Assembly: GCF_042453785.1 (NCBI RefSeq)
Contig: NC_091675.1
Coordinates: 9,746,501-9,810,500, forward strand
Length of the DNA stretch: 64,000 nucleotides
Direction of reading: 5' to 3'
Source: Malus domestica
Taxonomy: Eukaryota; Streptophyta; Magnoliopsida; Rosales; Rosaceae
The notes beneath the pieces were generated by a model that was not told the origin of the DNA, searched no databases, and saw only the letters and a program-made list of their open reading frames with translations. The translations under genes and the position numbers were made by a program. Positions 42,998 through 55,651 of this stretch are shown here, one piece after another; the first letter of the stretch is position 1, and every line of letters begins with the position of its first letter.

Positions 42998-43218
42998 CTC
43001 CTAGGGAGGCACCAGGATCCTCGCCGGATCCATTCCTAGGGATCCTAGTAATCCTGCAATCATGTCCGTTCATTATATATCATGCGGTCAGTATTCGTTA
43101 GATACTATTTACATTTGAATTTTAAGTTTTAAATTTTAAATGATTAACGAAAACTGACCGCATGATATACGATGCGGGATGGGAATGGATCCGACGAGAA
43201 TCTTGGTCCCCTAGGGAG
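42998..43218. mobile_element. Palindromic MITE-like element upstream of the zinc-finger gene
   Basis: The left arm (CTCCTAGGGAGGCACCAGGATCC … GCCGGATCCATTCCTA, and ATATCATGCGGTCAGT at about 43077-43092) is mirrored by the right arm (ACTGACCGCATGATAT at about 43157-43172, GGGAATGGATCCGACGAG, CCCCTAGGGAG). The arms total about 90 bp each around an AT-rich loop. The element ends about 285 bp upstream of the start codon at 42714, so it lies in or just above the promoter. I found no certain target duplication. Confidence 0.75.
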
Positions 43219-44282
43219 TACATAAGGCAACTTGGGATCCCCGGATCTAAACTACTTTTTTTTATTTTTTATCAAACAATAAATTTTCTTAAATTAAATG
43301 TGAGTTTAACCATTAACAGAATTCAAACTCACGTCATCATGCAAAAGCTTACTCCTAATAGAATCATGTTTGTCAACTAAAACTTTATAAAATTATTATT
43401 CTAACCTCTAATTACAACTAAACAAAAATATTTAAAATGGGCAATTTAGTAATTACATGCAACATAAATTTTACTGTTTTTCAGGCCAACCTCACAACTA
43501 TATAAGCATAGCATGTCCTAATTCATAATCTAAAAATTAAATAAACAAAAATAAAATACGTCCACATAAGAAAGTGCCTCATCATTGTCCCATTTTTCAT
43601 GTTGAATTTTAAAAACTATTCACACTCCGTAATAAAAGCAAAAAACTGCATCATCGGTTAGTAATTTAGTAATAAAATATTTTTCTTAACACGCTTTGGA
43701 CCATATTTTAAGAGTGGTGTTATCCACATATTTCATTTTCCTTTCCACACACCCCATGTTAATTTATGTATTTAAATCCTTCAAATTCATTCAATTCGTG
43801 ATTAAAAATTGGAAGATATGTGTGACTAGCATCATCTATTTAATAAAAATGAAAAAGTATTAGATATACCTTACCTATTTTGCCTTGTCCAGTAGACATC
43901 TTAATTAGGTAAATGAACCAGGCAAAATGTCATATCTCCAAATTACAATTTTGCCTCAAACAATTGCCTAATTCTTTAGAGATGCTCTGCAACCTGGTGA
44001 ACCCCATGATTTATAACCGTCACATTAATCTCTTTACCCTAGCCATGTTTAGAATTTGGAACGCTCTCCGTTCTTCTTCCCAAGTTGCTGAAAGAAAGGA
44101 GGCCTAGGAGTCACGAAAGAGTGGAAGGCAGGCTACCCACCCACCTCAAGCCGGAACCAAGGGCCGACGGCCAGGAAGCTTTCAAAATTAGGGTTTTGGG
44201 GAAAGAAGAGATGGGCACGGGGCTCTAGAGAGAAAGGGTATAAATTGCCACCAACCAACACTTTCTTTCGGTAATCACGAGG

Positions 44283-44490
44283 TGGTGGCTCAATAGTAAA
44301 TGACGGATTACAATATTTTCTTAAAAATTAAAAATTAGAGGTCTCGGGTTCAAAACCCATTGCTGATGTGGAAGCCAAACTTGTGGCCAGGAGAGATTGA
44401 AATGCCTCTGTGAGACTTTTTGATCCTCGAAACGGTGGATAATCGTAACTTGCTTGTTTTCTTTCTAAAAAAAAAATTAAAAAAAATATT
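44283..44490 (+). mobile_element. SINE-like repeat
   Basis: It has a pol III box-B-like GGTCTCGGGTTCAAAACCC at about 44339-44358, and ends in TTGCTTGTTTTCTTTCT followed by A-runs from about 44466. No target duplication could be fixed. Confidence 0.5.
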
Positions 44491-44898
44491 TTCTATCAGT
44501 CCAAAGTTTTTCCTAGCTACCTGCCAAATCTTTTAGAGTAAAGTAACCATGAAATGACAAACATAAATATTGTAACACAGTCACGTTACATAACTTTTCA
44601 CTCGTGTTTTAACATATATTGATTTGCTTGGATTTTTTGTTGTCTCATTTGGTGCCTATTATTTGATTGGAATTTCTCAGCTAGCCAAATAGTTACTGAG
44701 GTGGTGGTAAAACTATTTGCCAAAGACATTTCTCTCTACTTTAGCTTAGGAATAGTACTCTCATCCAGCTACATTTGGTACTCACAACCCAAAAGGGACA
44801 ACCATGGTACATTCATCCTTTATTTCACCCATAAAATCTTGCTGTGAAAGTTATGGATGTTGTGGAAATGACCAAAATGGGTTTTGAGGTGTCGGTGA

Positions 44899-45189
44899 CT
44901 AGTTAATTTGGCCACCAGAATTTTGGTCCATAGGAGTGGTGGTGGTTCTTCTGTTGTAGCTTTTGAGTTGTTGGGAGACCCTCATGACTTTTAGGGGCAT
45001 AAAGAAAGATTTAGCACCATGTGATTTGTGGTCCTGTGGAAAATAATCTAACAACACAGTATGGTCCACTAATTTTATTACCAAGTTGGAGGGAGGATAA
45101 TGACTTCCATTTGCATTTGCCCTTTTTTTAATTTTGAGCATGTTGTGTGCATAGGTACTCAAAAGTAGAAAAACTAAAGTATCTTCCAT
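44899..45189 (-). CDS. Small unassigned ORF, 96 residues
   Basis: An ATG at 45187-45189 opens MEDTLVFLLLSTYAHNM, followed by a basic KIKKR and a basic C-terminal half ending TTTTPMDQNSGGQIN. A short hydrophobic N terminus and a small basic body are what precursors of secreted peptides often show. The tail matches no CLE, CEP, IDA, RGF or PSK motif I know. It sits about 760 bp downstream of the kinase stop codon. It may be a chance frame. Confidence 0.25.
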   Translation of the reverse strand: MEDTLVFLLLSTYAHNMLKIKKRANANGSHYPPSNLVIKLVDHTVLLDYFPQDHKSHGAKSFFMPLKVMRVSQQLKSYNRRTTTTPMDQNSGGQIN

Positions 45190-45347
45190 TGCATTCCCCT
45201 TCTCTCTCTTTATCTTTTGGTGATGAAAGAAACAAAATAGAGAATCTGATTTATTACTAGTTGCATACAATCATGCGTTTATCTTTCTCGTCAGGCGATG
45301 AGAAAAATGAAAACACAATCTTAAGGATCACTCGAGAAAGAGAAAAA

Positions 45348-45625
45348 GGGTATGCAACGGTTTCATTTTCTCCTTTAGCCGTATGCTTAGACTTGTACAT
45401 AGTGAAAATGAAAATCAACATTTTCTTTGGAGACAAGACATAAAGAGAATATGTGTCAATCTTTCTCAATCACATAATGACACATGATAAGAGACATGGA
45501 AAGGTTTACAACCGGCCCAAGAAGACCTTGATACATAAAAAATAGGGTATGCAACAGTTTCACGTAAGTTTTCCTCATATTTAGACTTGAGCTCACTCAG
45601 AGGAAAATGAAAATCAACCAGAATT
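45348..45625. repeat. Degenerate direct repeat, spacing about 197 bp
   Basis: Unit one (about 45348-45425) and unit two (about 45545-45620) both run GGGTATGCAAC(G/A)GTTTCA … TTAGACTTG … GAAAATGAAAATCAAC. They are clearly related but diverged, so the duplication is old. Confidence 0.65.
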
Positions 45626-45946
45626 ACAACATATTCATCTTTGAACATTACAACAGTCCCAACTCTTGGTCTGATTGAGACCAACAAGTAAGCTGAAAAA
45701 AAAAACCAACCAGGAAAACCAGTCCAACAAATAAGGACCACTTTACGACTGCTAGGGAAGGAGGAGGGCACAAACACAAACAACCTCTCATCCTAAACCC
45801 ATCCATAACTATAACCCAAACACTCACGCAACATGTCAAAGCTGTTGTTTTCTTACCTTTCTTATTTTCTCGGTGGGGATTAATATACAAATGAATCGCA
45901 CAAATGGGAGAGTGCAATTACTAGCATTGTTGTGCTTGTGAATTTG

Positions 45947-48900
45947 TTAGTCGAAGCTCGACGAGCGGCTCCACCGCCCTTTCAGGTAGTCCTCTAAGGA
46001 GACAGTTTGCTCAATGCTGCTCATGGAGAGTGAGTCATCCTCCACATCAAGCAGTGCAAGGTTAAGGTGAGACTGCAGATTTGAACGTGGACACGTTTCG
46101 TTTTCGAGCACATCAGATTCCTCCATGGCATGAACTTGCAGCCTGGACCACTTAGTCACATCTGCATCGCCTTGAAGAAGCTTCACGATCTGTGCTCAAA
46201 AGGACAGATAGAATCTTGTCAATATTAATTCAGAGATTTTTGTTTCATGCTATAAACTGATGGGAGGATACTCAAGAGGGATCGGATCCAGCTTACAAAG
46301 CTCATCTGGGGCCTAGCTCGTGAAGCATGTCTGATACAAAGAGTGGCTGCTAAAACCATTCTCTCTATCTGGCCCTGGTCATAGTTATCGCCCAAACACG
46401 GATCTAATAGTTGGGACACCTTCCCACTGTTTAGAATTGGCTTGGCCTGTACAAGACGTTTCACTAATTCAATTTCTTCCAAGAGACAAACATCAAGAGG
46501 TGCATGGAGTACTGCTAAACATTAGGGGAGAAGAGGACATACCCACATGACTAGGCTCTCATGGCCTTTTGGATGGTCACTGCTTATAGGCTTTCTTCCT
46601 GAAAGAAGCTCGAGGAGTACAACACCAAATGCATACACGTCAATTTTGTCGTTTACTTTGCCATACATGAAGTATTCAGGAGCCAAATAGCTGCAGAAAA
46701 TGCAATAGTGTTATTAATTAATCAACATCTCATATTTCCATGGTTTCTTAAAAAAGAATTTCAATTTGGAAATTTTATTCATCTTATAGAAAAACAGAAG
46801 TCTTGACTCTTTAGAAAGACGATGAAAGGTAAAGCTATGAGATTAAGTAACGAACCCAAAGGTGCCTGCAACATCAGTGCATGTTATATGCGAAGATGAG
46901 GTTGATGCCCATTTTGCTAGTCCAAAATCAGAGAGCTGAAAACCCATTTCAAGATACTATTAAAACTGACAATTCGATAAACAAATGCATCTTTAAAAGC
47001 AACAAACCGACCAGATGTATACCTGCGGCTCAAAATCATCAGATAGTAGAATATTGGATGATTTGACATCCCTGTGGATTACAGGTTGTGCACTGCCGGT
47101 GTGCAGATAATCCAAGGCCTCAGCTACCCCCACGGCCACCTTATATCTCTCGTTCCAACCAAATGCAAGGGGATCCTTCTTAGTTCCTGATTTGGAAAAA
47201 ATCAAAAAAGTTGTAATTACGTTAGAATTCAAACAAAAATACAGGGTAAGTAAACATTTATTGTTCTTCGTTGTAATGTTTAAAACCCAGAGAAATATAG
47301 TATATACCATGGAGATTCTCTTCAAGGCTTCCTCTTGATAAGAAATCATAAACCAAGAGAAGATTGTTATCCTCAAAACAGAACCCCAGAAGGGAAATAA
47401 TGTTCTTGTGATTTAAGGTAGTAATGATCTCTATTTCCAAAACAAACTCCTTCAACACATCTTCGGATGGTTTTAAGATTTTCACAGCGAGTTCCTTGCC
47501 ATCAGGAAGGCAGCCTCTATAAACTTGACTGCTACCGCCTCTCCCGATGAAGTTTTCTGGGATTACAAAGGAAAATATATTTTTGAAAGAAAATTCAATA
47601 GAAATCGGGAAAATGAATAGGATATCTGACATATGAACTTCGTGAACAGCATACCGGCCAAGAAGTATGATGTAGCTGACTGAAGTTCCTGGTAGTTGAA
47701 CAATCTGCAAGTAGCAGAGTACTTTTCATGCAGTCCCTCCAATTCTTTAGGCAGGCTTTTTGAATTGTAGTCCGGTGAAGGTGGGGCAGTCATTGCCTCA
47801 CCACCCACCGCAACAATTGCGCCACTTTCTCCATTCAAACAGGAAGGTTGATCTGAATCACAACTATTTTTCCCTTCATCGAAATTGCTGGCAGTTGAAT
47901 GCTGTCTACTGGGCAACTGCATTGCCCACTGAACTACTGAGATCTTCCGGATCCAAGACCTCTCTGGAGATTGTCGGTCTGGTAATACAGCCCGTCGAAG
48001 CAGTGGCCAACCAGGTCTCACTTCCGGTAATTCTTTGATCAACATAGAAATTGAGCTCGGTGCTAGTGCCTCTTCTTTCTGCACTGGCACTATAGCCATA
48101 TATTTATTATCACTGTCATCCGAGGACTCTTCTGCAGATTGGTGACAAGAACTATCTACCGAGGGCCGGGAACAAACTGAGCATTTCTGTTTCTCAACAC
48201 TCTCCGAACATTCCAGAAAGACTTTAGCTAATCCCTGCTCCAAGTTTTGACAATTAACCTGACCATATGTGTCCTTTAAGGTCACACTGTCACTGCCTTC
48301 ATTTAGTACTTTGGAAGACTTATACACTGATCGGTGAAATGCGCTGAGCAAACTGTTCCGGCGATGCTCTTCACTTCCTGCAAACAAGTCCTCAACTCAG
48401 AATCCCACCCTAAACAATTTACAGACTCGAAAATCATCAAAAGCAACGTAAAATTAGAAAAATCTAAATACCTTGGGGGTCACAGTAAGTTGTTTGAGAG
48501 CCTTCTCTGTTAAACAAAACCTTCCCATTATTTACAGCAAGAACCCCACAATCCTTAGACAGTTTCTTGGCACAGTACTTGGCCACGGTGGTCGATGACC
48601 GGATTTTATGGTGGTTCTGGGCAGTTCCCACTATAACCTTACTTGCAGTATATGAATTCGCTTCCCGGACTAAAATTTTCTTGACTGACGTTCCTCTGCA
48701 GATTTTAAGCTTGAGATCCACCTGTAAAAGTTTTCATAAAAGATCTCAACTTTTTAACTTTCTGCCAGGCCACTGAAAAAATTATTAAACTCTCCAATTG
48801 GTTTGAACTCAAATTTTCACTCAAAAGTCACACAACATTTTTCATTTTCTCAGGAAACGAACAGAGGATATGACAAAATTATACAAAAGGACAACAAAAT

Positions 48901-49319
48901 TCTACCATAAAAACAACAAAAAAATAACGATAAATTAACCTGCTTCAAGTTGCAGAAACCATCATAGACTGCAAGAACAGAGTCAAACGCTTTGACAAGA
49001 GAAAGAAGCGACGACTTCCCATCTCGATCAACAATTTCTGCAATTACCCAATCCACCAAAACAAGTAAATTTCCACTCCAGCCCACCAAAACCCAAAATC
49101 CCAAACGAAAAAAAGCCTTAATCTTCCACCCAAATTTCACTCACCATTTTTACCGAGCACATGGAGGGCAATCACGCGATCACCAGGCTGAGCAACCTTA
49201 ACCAGAGCCCATGTCAGCAGCTCTCTACTCTTCGAGTCCAGCTTCACCCCCACCACAACCGAGCGGCCTCCGCAGCTCTCCGCCTCTCCATGTCCTCCGC
49301 CACAGCCTTTTTCCACCAT
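45947..49319 (-). CDS. Receptor-like cytoplasmic kinase (RLCK VI type) with N-terminal universal-stress-protein domain
   Basis: Ten exons: 49145-49319, 48940-49037, 48472-48721, 47655-48377, 47308-47556, 47023-47186, 46856-46935, 46543-46690, 46297-46446, 45947-46189; 759 residues. Residues 1-165 form a UspA-like nucleotide-binding domain ([19 protein letters not shown] … [10 protein letters not shown] … [13 protein letters not shown]). A serine-rich linker follows. The kinase domain starts near 405: glycine loop [11 protein letters not shown] (420-430), ATP-binding lysine in AVKILK (K441), catalytic HRDVKSSN (D538), SDFGLAKW (D556), YLAPEY (581-586), so all catalytic residues are present. 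There is no signal peptide or membrane segment. It closely resembles At1g21590 as I recall it (about 756 residues). Members of this group include ROP-GTPase-activated kinases, but substrates here are unknown. The start is the first in-frame ATG (49317-49319). Confidence 0.93.
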
Positions 49320-52085
49320 TTTCAAGCAGTGCAATGTGGGGAGGGGAGTCCAAACGGGGTAGTTTTGGTATCTGGGTCAGCTTCTGGAAGCTCTGCGGTT
49401 CCGTTGCCGGTGCTGGAAATTCATGTCAAATAGGATTATAAAGGCTTACAAAGCAGAGAGAGATGGGTTGGTTTGCTTTGCTTTGGCTTTCCGTTTCAGG
49501 GTCGCAAACGCAAAAGCAGTCACAGAGCAGCGGAAGAAAAGGAAAGCGCAGCAAATTTAAGAGACGGGGGCGGACCTACTTTTACTGCTAATTCAACTCA
49601 CTCTGATGGAGCTGTTTTAACCATGTGTTAATTATTGTTAATGGCTTTTTCAGCAAGTGATCAAGGTTTCGGAGAGATTTTTCAACAGACTCATCACACG
49701 AAATTGTACATTACTTATTATTATAGAAGAGATTAAATAATTATATTATGAATTAAAAACTTAAAAAATGAAATTTTCCTGTATAGAATGACACATAATA
49801 TATCATCTGAACACGATAAAAAAACTTCACCAAAGTTTTAGTTATGGATGGCATGGGTGGTCTGTGGGTTGGGGCCACCTTCAACTCACATGTATGGATG
49901 AACTTCGTTATACCTCTGTGAAAAAAAAAGTGGTCTAGTCTCTCTGGATGTGATATAAAATATAAATTCGGTGAGAATGGGAGGTAAATGGGCATAATAA
50001 ATGTATATAGGATAAGTGTATGGTGCACATTATGCCGTGTGAGATTTTTTAGTATAATTGGAACACGTCAACCGTATGTTACATGTAATCATGTAATTAT
50101 AGGAATACTTAAAAAACAATTTTTCTACTATTTATATGATTACATAACGTTTTGTATTTTGAATATATTAAAAAAATCTCAAAAGCATACGGGCCATAAG
50201 TTCAAAGTTTTTTACTTATTTGTACAGTGAAGGTGATGGTATTGGATGCACTAAAATATTGTTATTCACTTTTCAATATTCCTTTTGGTTCGATTTTGTA
50301 TGACCGGCGAATCTATCAACCTTTTCCTTTTGCCAGGTATGACTATCAATTCTATCTTGCAAAATACTTTATAAGATGTTTGTAATTCAGATAATTCAGA
50401 ATATTTTCTTCATGCTCGAGTTAAGTATTTTGTTTTATTTGTAATCTTGATATCAATTTTATAAAATAAAAAAAAGATATTATTTCGAGGGTATTTTGTA
50501 TGACATTAAGATAAAATTGTGATAAAAGAAGTTGACTCTATGCACGAAAAGTTTAAATTAGTAGCAATGCACATGGCATGTTGCAAGTATTTAAAATGTT
50601 TTGGAAATATATATATATACGGGAAACAGAGGTTATAGAAGTTAGATTTGTACACATAAGTTTGTATTTATCAAAAGATTGCGAAAGTTAAACTCTTCAT
50701 TGTTCAAAAGATATAGATGCTACAAAAGTTAAACTTACATACATAAGTTCTTAATTATCAAAAAATTGGCAATGTTTAACTACTTATTGTTCAAAAGATA
50801 GATACGTTACGAAAGCTAAATTAATATACATATGTCCATAGTTATCAGAAAGCATGCACATACACCTCTCTAGTCAACGATGACGTTTGGTCTAAAGCTC
50901 CATGAAGAGATGGTAGATTATCCAAGTCGTAGTTTTAATAAAGCATTCTTAGTTTCAGTAAGTCTACTACCATTAGGTGGTGTTTTATTAGTTATCCTCC
51001 TAAATCTCAAGCTCCCTCCACTTCGACCAGCCGGTATGAAATTAGTAAGCCCAAAATGGTGATTCGTCGCCGGCCACCGTGGTGAGTTGCAATCGAGGGA
51101 GAAGAGCGGGAGGGAAGAGACAGAACGTAAAAGATGCAAAAGATAAAATAAAGTGTCTATATGTTTCCTCAGGTAGGGGCATACATGAAATAACAGAAAT
51201 TAAGCGGAGGCAAAAACTAAATTATACTTTAGAAACAGTAAACCAATTCATTTTGAGATCTAATTTAGATTGAATTGAAAAGCTTAGTTTGAAATTATGA
51301 TGGCGTTGTTTGTATTAAAAAACTTTAGATTAATATTAATTTACTTTATAAGATATAGTGATGCATTGTGAGTAAAGTATGCTAAATGGATTTTATTAAG
51401 GATGAAATAATTATATAATTGTGAACTTTAACGAAAAGCTTTCATACTGTTCATTTTAACAAAAAACCACATTTTTACACTAAAAAGTCAATCATGATAC
51501 TATTCACGTTATCCTTTATTTTGTCTTTATCATTAAAACTCAAAGTTTTCAAGCTTTTTAATTAGTTTTTCTTATATAATCTCTATTAATTAATGAAACT
51601 CTCTTTGTTAACTAAAAAATGGTGAAAAGATTACTTAGTTTTCTATCACACAAAAAAATAATGGACAATAATGTAATTTCACAGATCTAAATTTTACTTT
51701 TTTTTATTAAAATTTCACTTACATGTGATGTTAAAATACTTCTAATATAAAAAATAAAAAATAAAAAACGTTTCACTCCTCCCCTACGTTCTCTCTCTCC
51801 TTCTCTCCTTCTCATTTTCTAAAAAATGCATGACTACACTAATCATTTTTCTATTTTTCAACAAGCAAAACGTACGCACAGCCTTCAAGAAAGCATCTTA
51901 ACTATTTTAGTCTCTCTATTTTTTGTTGGTTTCATTAATATTAATACGATGATGATGATAACCATGCAAATGCTGAAAGTCGCGATGACCATAAAGCAGA
52001 GTGGAGTACTGTGTTTATAATTATATACAGATAGTGGCATTATTCTTCTGTTTTAGTAAAACTAGCTTTCAAAAACAAAGTTTAA
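49320..52085. other. Intergenic region upstream of the kinase gene
   Basis: The first 250 bases are GC-richer and probably hold the kinase leader and promoter. The rest is AT-rich with one 155-bp-family MITE (51420-51571). I see no gene. Confidence 0.5.
51420..51571 (+). mobile_element. Mutator-type MITE, 155-bp family, copy 3
   Basis: Begins TGTGAACTTTAACGAAAAG and ends AATTAGTTTTTC. The 9-bp duplication TTATATAAT flanks it (51411-51419 and 51572-51580). It is 152 bp long. Confidence 0.8.
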
Positions 52086-52362
52086 TGTTATAAATAGGCA
52101 AAAGTTAGAGAGATAACATTTGTTAGAGACAGGAGGAACGAGGCTGTAGTAAAATATTATAAAATGATTGCAGATAAGAGAGAAATAAGAGGATACTGAA
52201 AATATTATAGCTTTCTTTCTTTTCTTGTTGTTCTTGTTAGTGTTTAACACTCGTAATGCTCTATTTATAGAGCAAGTACTTTGGAAACAAACAAATTACA
52301 CTATTAATCATATGAAAAGTTTATTGTATGCATGTGGGCATACATACCCACTATTTACAACA
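52086..52362 (-). repeat. 3' LTR of the copia element
   Basis: On the minus strand it starts TGTTGTAAATAGTGGG and ends GCCTATTTATAACA. A purine-rich AATAGGGAG lies just before it as the polypurine tract. Confidence 0.85.
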
Positions 52363-52717
52363 CTCCCTATTGGATGCCCACATATCAACATCAGTTGCCT
52401 CGTTAAAACGTTGCTTAGAAAAACCCAGTGGGAAAAAGAGTACAACTTTACCCGAATTGTTGATATGGTGTTAAACATGCTTATGTTGTCTCGTTAAAAC
52501 TTTGATAGGAAAAACCCAATGAGAAAAATCATAATCGAAGGAAAAGAAGTACAACATGCATGTATCATGGATGCTCCCCCTGAATTGTATCTCCCCCTGA
52601 TTCCATATTCTTCAAATTTGTAAGACGACATAATCTGATTCCCTGCACTAACTTCTGAAAGGTGCATTTTGGTAGAGATTTGGTGAACAAGTCTGCCAAA
52701 TTTTCATTAGAACGGAT

Positions 52718-53041
52718 TTATCTGACTTCAATAACTTTAACCTTTTGAAGTTCATGTAGACTGAATAATCTTGGAGCTATATGCTTAGTCTTATCACCCT
52801 TGATGAATCCTTCATTCATCTGGGCAACACAGGCTGTATTATCTTCATGAATGATAATTGAAGTGTTTGTCTTTGAAGGTAGACCACATGAATTCCATAT
52901 GTGATGGATCATTGATCTTAACCAAGAACACTCATGACTTGCTTCATGTAAAGCAATTATTTTCGAGTGATTGGAAGATGTAGCAACTAATGTTTGCTTT
53001 GTTGAGTGCCATGAAATTGTAGTATCTCCATTAATGAACAC
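52718..53041 (-). pseudogene. Copia RNase H fragment
   Basis: The frame encodes WHSTKQTLVATSSNHSKI, then ALHEASHECSWLRS and IHEDNTACVAQMNEGFIKGD, the usual RNase H block of copia pol (D/E residues in IHEDN). It is in a different frame from the reverse transcriptase part, with further stops around 53041-53060. Confidence 0.8.
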
Positions 53042-53336
53042 ATATCCAGTTTGTGAGCCAGTTTAATGCGGATCGGAGAAAAAACCAACATATGCGTATC
53101 CAACAAGGATATGGTCATTTGTGGACTTGTTTGAGTAGAAGAGACCCATGTCTGTTGTCCCACGAAGATATCGTAGAACATCTTTGACTCCCTTCCAATG
53201 ACGAATTGTTGGAGCAAAGCTATACATGGCTAACAAGTTTACTGAAAAAGCTATATCTGATCTAGTACATTATGCTAAATACAATAAAGCACCTGTTGCA
53301 CTCAAATATGATACTTCTGGACCAAGGACTGGTTCA

Positions 53337-54143
53337 TCATCTTTTTTTTGGACGGAATTGATCTTTCTTAATGTCCAAAAAACGAACGACCATTGGGGTG
53401 CTAAGTGGATAAGCCTTGTCCGTGCCAAATTGCTTCAGTATTTTTTCAATGTAAGATGATTGATGGACCAAAATTCCATTAGCACAATGCTCGATCTGCA
53501 GGCCGAGACAATATTTTGTTTTCCCAAGGTCTTTCATTTCAAATTCGTTTTTCAGATACTCAGCAGTTTTATTTAGCTCTTTAGGGGTTTCAACTAAGTT
53601 CATATCATTAACATATACTGCCACTGTAGTGAAACCAGTATTTGATTTCTTAATGAACACACAAGGGCAAATGACATTGTTGGCATATCCTTCATTGATC
53701 AAATACTCACTAAGACGATTACACCACATTTGCCCAGATTGTTTCAGCCCATATAATGATCGCCTTAATTTGATTGAGAACATATCTCGTAGTTTGTTAG
53801 TCGTTTCATGCAACTTAAGTCCTTCTAGGACTTTCATATATATGTCAGTATCTAATTCTCCATATAGATACGCAGTGATGACATCCATAAGTCGCATATC
53901 AAGTTTCTCTGAAACCACTAAACTTATTAAGTAACGGAACTTAATTGCGTCCATTACAGGAGAGTATGTCTCCTCATATTCAATTCCAAGTCTTTGTGGA
54001 AAACCTTGTGCAACGAGTTTTACTTTATATCTTGCAATCTTGTTTTTCTCGTTGCGTTTCCTTGTGAATACCCATTTGTAACCTACGAGGTTCACACCAA
54101 GCGGGGTTTGGACTATTGGTCCAAAAGCACTTCGCCTTTTCAA
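53337..54143 (-). pseudogene. Copia reverse transcriptase fragment
   Basis: The open stretch of 268 codons includes YKWVFTRKRN, LVAQGFPQRLGIEYEETYSPV, SLYGLKQSGQMW and KYCLGLQIEH, all copia reverse transcriptase landmarks. The catalytic YVDD box reads YVND (about 53607-53618), losing an aspartate that coordinates metal. A run of A near 53345 (…CGTCCAAAAAAAAGATG) shifts the frame just before the downstream part. Confidence 0.88.
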
Positions 54144-54158
54144 GGAATTTAATTCTGC

Positions 54159-54659
54159 CTAGATTGCATCTTTCCACTTAGGCCAATCATGTCTCTGTTT
54201 GCATTCATCAACAGAGTGAGGCTCAATGTCATCGCTTATTTCATTTCGATCACACAATTCATTAGTACATGCATAATTTATGGAGATTTCTTTGCCTTCA
54301 TGTACTTTTGTCTCTTTAGGGACATGTGTCTCATCAAGGACATTTTCTTTTTCATAAAATTTAGAATCATGAATTATGGATGTATCATTCGCTTTCTTTT
54401 CCTGAATGATTTCATTTGGATTTAACTGTGCCCTCATCTTTCTCTTTCGAGGGGCTAAATCTTTTGAACCTGGTGGTCTACCACACTTCATGCGTGCACT
54501 AGATGAATCATTCGCTACCACTTTAGTTTGTCCAACAGGAACATCAATTCTTACAGGTGCATTTGTAGCTGGTATATGTGACTTTATCACTTTTGAAGCA
54601 TCATTAAATGCATTTGGCATTTGATTAGCAATACTTTGAAGATGAACGATCCTTTTCAC
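54159..54659 (-). pseudogene. Copia linker between integrase and reverse transcriptase
   Basis: This hydrophilic frame contains KCGRPPGSKDLAPRKRK, the basic GRP(P/I)GSKD motif common at the end of plant copia integrase regions. No stop-free continuity with the flanking frames. Confidence 0.65.
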
Positions 54660-54976
54660 TTCATCTTCACATTGAGTGCTTCGTGGATCAAAATGAGATA
54701 GGGGGAATAGCCCATGTCAGCTCTTGTCATTCTTCTGGAACGGTTTTTTCTCCCCTTAATGACGGGAAAACTGTCTCATCAGGGTGACAATAGGCAAAAC
54801 GAGCTGTAAACATATCACATGTTAAGGGTTCCAAATATATAATGATAGATGGTAAATCAAAACCCACATAAATTCTCAGTCTACACTGAGGTTCTATTTT
54901 AGTGCATTGTGGCGGTGCAATAGGCACATAAACAACACAACAAAAAAATTGTAAATATGAAATGTTTGGCTGATGC

Positions 54977-55651
54977 CTAAACATGAGTTGTATTGATGAG
55001 TGTTGGTGGTTGGCTATGGGTCTCAACTGAACCAATGATGCAGCATGTAAAATGGCATGTCCTCATGAAGAGATTGACAATTTTGTTTTCATGAGTAGAA
55101 TGTGAGCTATTAATTGAAGTCGCTTGAGTATGGACATAAGGAACATAGTGTTCAACATCAATGCCCAGTGTCATGCCGTAATCATCAAAGGTTTGAGACG
55201 TAAATTCACCAGCGTTATCAAGTCGGATTGACTTAATGGGATGATCTGGGAATTGAGCTCGTAACTTAATTATCTGAGCGAGAAGTCTTGCAAACGCTAC
55301 ATTTCGAGTAAACAACAGGCAAACATGTGACCATCGGGTAAATACATCAACCAAAACCATAAAATATCGAAATGATCCACAAGGTGGTTGAATAGGTCCA
55401 TAGATATCCCCTTGAATTCTTTGTAAAAATGATAAAGATTCAGCATCAACATTTATTTGTGATGGTCTAATTACCAACTTCCCTTGGGAACAAGCCTTGC
55501 AAATGTTATCATTTGAGACATCAATGTGTCCGCTCAATAATGGATGTCCATTAGAGTTGGTAATGATCATACGCATTATGGTGGATCCTGGATGACCCAG
55601 ACGGTCATGCCAAAACACATAAACTTTTGAATCAATGAACTTCTGGTTCAT
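54977..55651 (-). pseudogene. Copia integrase fragment
   Basis: Contains the zinc-binding HHCC region (FWHDRLGHPGSTIM … CKACSQGKL) and the catalytic core (GDIYGPIQPPCGSFRYF, LVDVFTRW, SIRLDNAGEFTS). A stop and a frame break follow, before 54727-55035, which carries the integrase C-terminal part in another frame. Confidence 0.85.

Larger units (their letters stand above)
43219..45946. other. Intergenic region between the zinc-finger and kinase genes
   Basis: It contains a SINE-like repeat (about 44283-44490), a small unassigned ORF (44899-45189), a degenerate local duplication (45348-45625) and a weak MITE relative near 43710-43840. No larger gene is seen. Confidence 0.5.

Noticed and set aside
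43073-43176. microRNA precursor
   Set aside because: The hairpin is part of a larger palindromic repeat with MITE features, and no plausible target was seen.
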